Below are positions 35,663 through 39,686 of a stretch of DNA of 39,686 bases, piece by piece; the stretch's first letter is position 1, and each line of letters starts with the position of its first letter. This DNA is from Calothrix sp. PCC 7716 (GTDB lineage Bacteria; Cyanobacteriota; Cyanobacteriia; Cyanobacteriales; Nostocaceae), in contig NZ_AP025024.1 in assembly GCF_019977735.1 (NCBI RefSeq), positions 1-39,686 of the forward strand. The letters run 5' to 3'. A program made the translations under genes and the position numbers. Under the pieces are notes generated by a model. The model ran no database searches and was not told where the DNA came from. It saw nothing but the letters and a program-made list of their open reading frames with translations.

Positions 35663-35897
35663 GTTTTAATTTCGACTCTCCAAGTTTTGGGTCTAGTTAC
35701 ATTCTGTTCGATTGCTCATTTACCCCCTACTAATCACTCAAACCTGCAATCAAGACATTTTCAAACCAGAATTATCGTTACAATTACCCGTGTTTACATG
35801 CAAAGCAAAATCTTGGTTTAGTATAATTTTTTCGGAAATCACTCAACGTACTGTGTAGTAATTTTTGTTCTTACAAATTTAGATAGGGGAAAATTAG

Positions 35898-36170
35898 ATG
35901 TTGAATCTTCGTATTTTGACTATTCTTTTGGCTGTAACAACTGTGACAACTACCATTGTAATTGATGCTCCTTCTTCGTATGCAGCTATCAAGCTAGGAA
36001 AAGTAGCTGGAAAAGTCGTTGGAAGATGGGTAAAAGAACAATACCAACAACGCCAACAACCGCAATACCAACAACGCCAACAACCGCAATACCAACAACG
36101 CCAACAACCGCAATACCAACAACGCCAACAACCGCAATACCAATATTATCAACAACAACAACGATATTAG
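35898..36170 (+). CDS. Secreted Gln/Pro/Tyr repeat protein
   Basis: 90 aa. A signal peptide is clear (LRILTILLAVTTVTTTIVI, cleavage near SYA/A). It is followed by a short basic segment (IKLGKVAGKVVGRWVKEQ) and then four exact QYQQRQQP repeats plus a Tyr/Gln tail (QYQYYQQQQRY). The repeats are encoded by a perfect 24-bp tandem array. The tail looks like a low-complexity adhesive or aggregating segment exposed outside the inner membrane. No family is named. Confidence 0.75.
   Translation: MLNLRILTILLAVTTVTTTIVIDAPSSYAAIKLGKVAGKVVGRWVKEQYQQRQQPQYQQRQQPQYQQRQQPQYQQRQQPQYQYYQQQQRY
36039..36134 (+). repeat. Four identical 24-bp tandem repeats
   Basis: The unit starts CAATACCAACAACGCCAACA and ends ACCG. 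Four exact copies are followed by a partial, degenerate one. Perfect identity means recent expansion, and copy number should vary between isolates while keeping the frame. Confidence 0.95.
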
Positions 36171-36263
36171 GCGCAAGATAGCGAAGCTGACGTTTGCCGC
36201 CACATAAAGGGTCATCGCACCAACAAAGATGTTTTTTTGTACGCTAAGAAATGAGACTAATTG

Positions 36264-36397
36264 CTAAAAGTACTATTTGGCAAAGGTTTTAGCCCAATGC
36301 TTTGGAGGAATGTTTTTACTACTTTTAGAAACTAAATGCCAAAAAATAAAATTTTACAAATGCCTGAAATGCTTGCTTAGTATAAGTTTTGGCATTT
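36264..36397. repeat. Two successive inverted repeats in non-coding DNA
   Basis: CTAAAAGTACTA (36264-36275) faces TACTACTTTTAG (36317-36328), 11 of 12 matching. AAATGCCAAAA (36334-36344) faces TTTTGGCATTT (36387-36397) perfectly. No gene is supported between 36171 and 36490. Confidence 0.6.
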
Positions 36398-36490
36398 TAA
36401 ATATTCTATTAGCGTACGGAAAACCCGTATTGGCACAGTCCCGCCGTATTTATTGACTGATATTATTTCTCTTAAGGGCATAATATCTAA

Positions 36491-36825
36491 ATTCAAATCA
36501 AGCATATTAAGCTTCTTGACATTGAAAGCGGGTTAAATCCCTTCCTCGCTTGGGAGATGCGGCGCCTTTATTCGCGCTTGGGAGAAGAAATTAAAAACCG
36601 GGAATTGCTTGAGATTCAGAAATGATTAATTATCCCTATCCTCCCTCTGATATCAAGCTTGCTATCATACCTAAACAGAAAAAATGTAGGGTGAATATAC
36701 CAAATATTAATTCGCGTCCACCAAAACCTTATATATATAAAACACATTATCAAGCAGTGGACACAAAAATCGGTGGACACAAAAATCGGTGGACACGAAA
36801 ACCCGTGGACACCGGAGTAAAGTAA
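36491..36825 (+). pseudogene. Remnant of a second CyRepA1-type rep 3' end
   Basis: Two short frames joined by an ATGA overlap (36622-36625). The DNA at about 36685-36780 aligns with the complement of rep 23558-23655 over about 100 bp, including GAATATACCAAAT, TATCAAG and GTGGACACAAAA. The protein NIPNINSRPP...VDTK matches Rep NIPNGDSCPR...VDTK. The upstream 44 codons (LLDIESGLNPFLAWEMRRLY) are protein-like and may belong to the same decayed gene. It is most simply a relic of an older rep, with its iterons kept. Confidence 0.6.
36757..36812 (+). repeat. Four iterons with 16-bp spacing (GTGGACAC)
   Basis: GTGGACAC starts at 36757, 36773, 36789 and 36805, exactly 16 bp apart. The first two full units are identical (GTGGACACAAAAATCG) and the third varies. 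Such an array is typical of initiator-binding sites. The same word is clustered at the rep 3' end. It is a candidate origin or copy-control site. The remaining gap to 37048 shows only a GCTTTT/AAAAGC hairpin near 37018. Confidence 0.75.
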
Positions 36826-37048
36826 AGAGCATTATACTCCTTTGAGGGAATTTTACTCCTGCTATAGCCAAGACTTATAGTTCGACGATGGAATGCGGGT
36901 TTCGGGTTGGGGGATTGATAAGGAAAGCTTAATTGGGTTAAATTCGGGTGCAACAGTCAACGAAGAATTAAGGTTTAAGGTATAGATTCCACATAATCGG
37001 AGTTAAGTGTAATATGCTTTTATAAGCAAAAGCCAATACCCACCTAAA

Positions 37049-37603
37049 ATGAAAAACGACCGCAACGGACAAGCAGAAATTCTCAGCGTCGAAGAATTAC
37101 GGCGCCTGTTTAGCGAAGGATTTACTTGTGACCGTGACCGCGCGTTGTTTGGCATCTGTTTATTTACTGGGTGTCGGGTATCCGAGGCTTTAGCTCTTAA
37201 AACTACTGATATCAAAGGCGGAACCATCATATTCCGTAAGGGTATCACGAAAGGGAAGCTTAAAACTCGCACTGTTGATATCCAACCTGGGCTAGCTTCA
37301 ATACTCGCAAATTACAAACCCCCAAAACCCGGCGCCTTATTCCCTGGCAAGCGTGGCATAACTGAACACCTTACTAGGTTCGCAGCTGACAAAATTCTGA
37401 GACTTGCTTGCAGCCGCATCGGTGTAGAAGGTGTCAGTACTCACAGCTTCCGCAGGACCGCATTAACTCAAATGTCCAGTGCTGGTATTCCATTACGCCA
37501 CATTCAGGAAATCTCTGGGCACAGCGATTTGGGTACATTACAACGATATTTGGAAGTCACCCCCGAACAACGTAAGAAAGCTATTTCTGTTATTGGGTTT
37601 TAA
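37049..37603 (+). CDS. Tyrosine recombinase (short integrase)
   Basis: 184 aa, a catalytic domain without the usual N-terminal arm-binding domain. All core residues are visible: Arg43 (GCRVSEAL), Lys in the beta-hairpin (TKGKLKTR), His132 and Arg135 (HSFRRT), His158 (SGHSD) and Tyr167 (LQRYLEV). Plasmids use such enzymes to resolve multimers or integrate cassettes. A MITE-like element and the tail of a second recombinase follow directly. It carries GGCGCC sites, so it belongs to the plasmid backbone by composition. Confidence 0.9.
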   Translation: MKNDRNGQAEILSVEELRRLFSEGFTCDRDRALFGICLFTGCRVSEALALKTTDIKGGTIIFRKGITKGKLKTRTVDIQPGLASILANYKPPKPGALFPGKRGITEHLTRFAADKILRLACSRIGVEGVSTHSFRRTALTQMSSAGIPLRHIQEISGHSDLGTLQRYLEVTPEQRKKAISVIGF

Positions 37604-37617
37604 CCGAGTCTTACGTT

Positions 37618-37786
37618 GAGGTTGAGCCGAGATAAGGGCGCTTAACGGAAATAGAGGCTGAAAAACCTTGATTTTTCGTTGCTCAGAAGAGCGTTGCGTA
37701 CAACCAAGTAGCAATTTTTCAAAACCATGTAGGATAAACATTCTCAGCTTCTATTTCCGTTTGGGTTCGTATCTCGGCTCAACCTC
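37618..37786. mobile_element. 169-bp MITE-like element
   Basis: Terminal inverted repeats of about 43 bp: GAGGTTGAGCCGAGATA at 37618-37634, with a second block ACGGAAATAGAGGCTGA to 37661, face their reverse complement at 37744-37786 with few mismatches. The middle about 80 bp is non-coding. It sits 15 bp after the recombinase stop and just before the recombinase remnant. Confidence 0.65.
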
Positions 37787-37788
37787 TA

Positions 37789-38010
37789 ATTGTTGTCAAA
37801 TATTGCAAATTGGCAGGAATTGAAAAGCTTCGGAGTCCCCACCGAGTAAGGCATAGCGCTATTACTGAGGCGTTGAACCAAAATAATGGTAATATTCGGG
37901 CTACTCAAAAGTTAAGTCGCCATTCTGACCCTCGAACTGTGATTATTTATGACGATAACCGCGTTGATTTGCAAGGCGCCTTGACTAGGCAGCTTGATGA
38001 TTTGATTTAA
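37789..38010 (+). pseudogene. C-terminal remnant of a second tyrosine recombinase
   Basis: The frame reads VVKYCKLAGIEKLRSPHRVR, then RHSAITEAL, LSRHSDPRTVIIYDD. The His-x-x-Arg, His and Tyr of the active site are present, but the first Arg and the Lys region are missing, and there is no proper start (only TTG at 37810). The upstream part is cut off by the MITE-like element. It is not the continuation of the gene at 37049, which is complete and has its own copies of these motifs. Confidence 0.7.
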
Positions 38011-38059
38011 CAGATAACAGGTAAAATCTAAGACATAGGCTTTCCACGTGAGATAGTTA

Positions 38060-39686
38060 ATGGTAGAACAACTGATTGGAAAACGAATTTCTATCCCCGG
38101 ACAATTCACAGCTCGAGTTACTGTCGAATCGGTTACAGTTGTTGATGATACCGTATTGCTACAGGTACGTACAACTGAAGGCGAGTTGCGTGAAGCTATT
38201 TTGGATAGCTCGGACATTGAGGAAATTTTGGCTCATCAACAGCAAACGAGCGCCACAACTGTCGATGCTAATTCATTTTTTCTGTTTATTGAGTCAGCAC
38301 GGATAAAAACAGCGTTTGCTTATGACCCCCATTTTGCAGTAAGTCTTAGTGGTGTGCGTCCCTTGCCTCACCAGCTAGAAGCGGTATACGAACGAATTTT
38401 ACCCCAAGTGCGGTTGAGATTTCTGTTGGCAGATGACCCAGGCGCCGGTAAAACTATTATGGCGGGGTTGTTGTTAAAAGAACTTAAACTGAGAAATGCT
38501 ATCGACCGCGTGTTAATTCTTGCACCAGCTCCCCTAACAATACAATGGCAAGATGAATTACGCAGCAAATTTTCAGAAACTTTTGAAGTTGTTAATTCCA
38601 CGCTGGCAAAGAATCAGTTAGCAGGTAATCCTTGGGAAAGATTTCGTCAATGTATTGCTTCGCTTGATTTTGCTAAACGCGATGATGTGGCGCCTGGTAT
38701 TTTACAAGTTGATTGGGATTTGGTAATTATTGATGAGGCTCATAAGTGTTCTGCACGTACCCAAGGCGATGATTTACGCCGCACCGGACGCTACAAGTTA
38801 GCAGAAGAATTATCACAAATTACAGAAAGAATTTTACTGCTGACGGCTACTCCCCACCAGGGTGATGTCAAACAATTTCATAATTTTTTACGGTTACTTG
38901 ACCCCGAACAATTTATTTCTAATGAAATAAATCCGCAGATGTTAAGTTTAGAGGATAGTCCTTGGTTTCTGCGGCGAATTAAAGAAGAATTAAAAGACTT
39001 TAATGGGTATAAACTCTTTAAAGAACGTTTTCCTGTAACTGTACCTTTCGATTTATCTCCCGCAGAAAAGCACCTTTATGACCAAGTCACTAAGTACATT
39101 AACAAATATTTAGGTAAAACTAAAGGGCGTAAGCAAGCCGCAGTTGCGTTGGCAAGGACGGTTTTACAAAGGCGTTTGGCAAGTAGTTTAAATGCTATTT
39201 TTAGCTCTTTGAAAAAACGTCATAGGCGTTTTGCTGATTTGTTGGAGGAACTAGATGACCTATCTCCTACTGAACAGAGGGAACGTTTAATTAACTTGGG
39301 TAAACCAATAGACCCAGAGTTAGAAAGTGATGACTGTGAAGAGGAGCAATTAGAGGAATTAGCTATTGAGTCTACTGTTGCAGAACAATTAGACCAACTG
39401 CGAGAAGAATTACGCTCATTAGAACAGTTAGTTAAACTAGCTCAACAAACAATTGATATTGGCACAGAAAGTAAATTAAATGAACTTAAAAACTGTCTCA
39501 AAAGAGCCGAATTAGATGAATTAAAAGATGGGCAAGGGAGATTACTAATTTTTACTGAGCATCGAGATACATTGGAATATCTCAAGCAGAATTTAATTAA
39601 ATGGGGTTACACCACTTGTGAAATTCATGGTGGTATGAATATTTTAGCAAGAAAAGCCGCTCAAAAAGATTTTCAAATGAGCAAAC
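38060..39686 (+). CDS. SNF2-family helicase with DUF3883 domain, N-terminal part (continues at 1..1817)
   Basis: 542 complete codons plus one base, which joins bases 1-2 of the window to make a Gln codon in the middle of a helicase motif. The first about 95 residues are a small beta domain (LIGKRISIPGQFTARVTVES). Then come the Q-like motif (PLPHQLEAVYERI), Walker A LADDPGAGKT at about 123-132, DEAH at 225-228, TATPHQ motif III, and a coiled-coil insert (about 430-500). It starts 49 bp after the recombinase remnant. The complete protein is 1147 aa and heads the defence-like gene set. Confidence 0.93.
   Translation, partial: MVEQLIGKRISIPGQFTARVTVESVTVVDDTVLLQVRTTEGELREAILDSSDIEEILAHQQQTSATTVDANSFFLFIESARIKTAFAYDPHFAVSLSGVRPLPHQLEAVYERILPQVRLRFLLADDPGAGKTIMAGLLLKELKLRNAIDRVLILAPAPLTIQWQDELRSKFSETFEVVNSTLAKNQLAGNPWERFRQCIASLDFAKRDDVAPGILQVDWDLVIIDEAHKCSARTQGDDLRRTGRYKLAEELSQITERILLLTATPHQGDVKQFHNFLRLLDPEQFISNEINPQMLSLEDSPWFLRRIKEELKDFNGYKLFKERFPVTVPFDLSPAEKHLYDQVTKYINKYLGKTKGRKQAAVALARTVLQRRLASSLNAIFSSLKKRHRRFADLLEELDDLSPTEQRERLINLGKPIDPELESDDCEEEQLEELAIESTVAEQLDQLREELRSLEQLVKLAQQTIDIGTESKLNELKNCLKRAELDELKDGQGRLLIFTEHRDTLEYLKQNLIKWGYTTCEIHGGMNILARKAAQKDFQMSK

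Noticed and set aside
36039-36134. Possible CRISPR or iteron array
   Set aside because: The repeats keep the reading frame of a signal-peptide protein and encode QYQQRQQP, so this is a coding tandem repeat.
35994-36215. Minus-strand Leu-rich ORF opposite the Gln repeat gene
   Set aside because: It is the antisense of the 24-bp repeats; Leu/Arg repetition is a by-product.
36757-36812. Possible CRISPR array
   Set aside because: The 16-bp units are contiguous with no spacers; this is an iteron array. No cas gene is present.

Overview
The window reads as one complete circular cyanobacterial plasmid of 39,686 bp that was linearised inside a gene. The last base (39686) and the first two bases form one codon, and a SNF2 helicase frame that begins at 38060 continues without a break to 1817. 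Cyanobacterial origin is supported by a CyRepA1-type replication protein, a DUF7219 protein, a fragment of rpoC2 (the split RNA polymerase beta-prime subunit typical of cyanobacteria), and a Cys-rich tail common in small cyanobacterial proteins. The palindrome GGCGCC occurs about 43 times by eye. I saw no copy of the usual cyanobacterial palindrome HIP1 and only five GATC sites.

Layout. (1) 38060 through the origin to 8547: a co-directional defence-like set of a DUF3883 SNF2 helicase, a DUF1156 adenine methylase and a DUF499 P-loop ATPase, with a small reverse-strand gene between the last two. It resembles DISARM and BREX parts lists, but I see no PglZ, DrmB or phospholipase D gene. (2) 8786-12765: an AT-rich cassette between two perfect 129-bp inverted repeats. 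It holds a small lipoprotein, a glycine-zipper peptide, a small membrane protein, an unknown protein and a putative permuted papain-like hydrolase, followed by a MITE-like element carrying an rpoC2 fragment. (3) 12788-15885: a ParA ATPase with a partner gene and operator-like repeats, then small secreted, membrane and cyanobacterial conserved proteins. (4) 15886-19154: a repeat-rich, centromere-like stretch beside a ParR/ParM-like pair. (5) 19155-22952: a candidate oriT, a MobV relaxase-Toprim fusion and two unknown genes. (6) 22949-27248: a CyRepA1-like replication protein on the minus strand, with a probable small gene read in another frame inside its linker, and GTGGACAC repeats near its 3' end.

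(7) 27314-34300: a MerR-like regulator, a ribbon-helix-helix protein and a plus-strand run of unfamiliar proteins built around a membrane-anchored P-loop ATPase. This is the best candidate for an undescribed membrane or DNA-transfer apparatus. (8) 34370-38010: a minus-strand pair of DNA-binding-like genes, a secreted Gln/Pro/Tyr repeat protein, a decayed second rep tail with four 16-bp iterons, a tyrosine recombinase, a 169-bp MITE-like element and a recombinase remnant.

The plasmid carries replication, two partition systems, mobilisation, a defence module and a probable membrane ATPase complex. Several stretches (9.1-11.9 kb, 12.0-15.3 kb, 27.1-33.0 kb) lack GGCGCC and look recently acquired. 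Functions come from motif reading alone.
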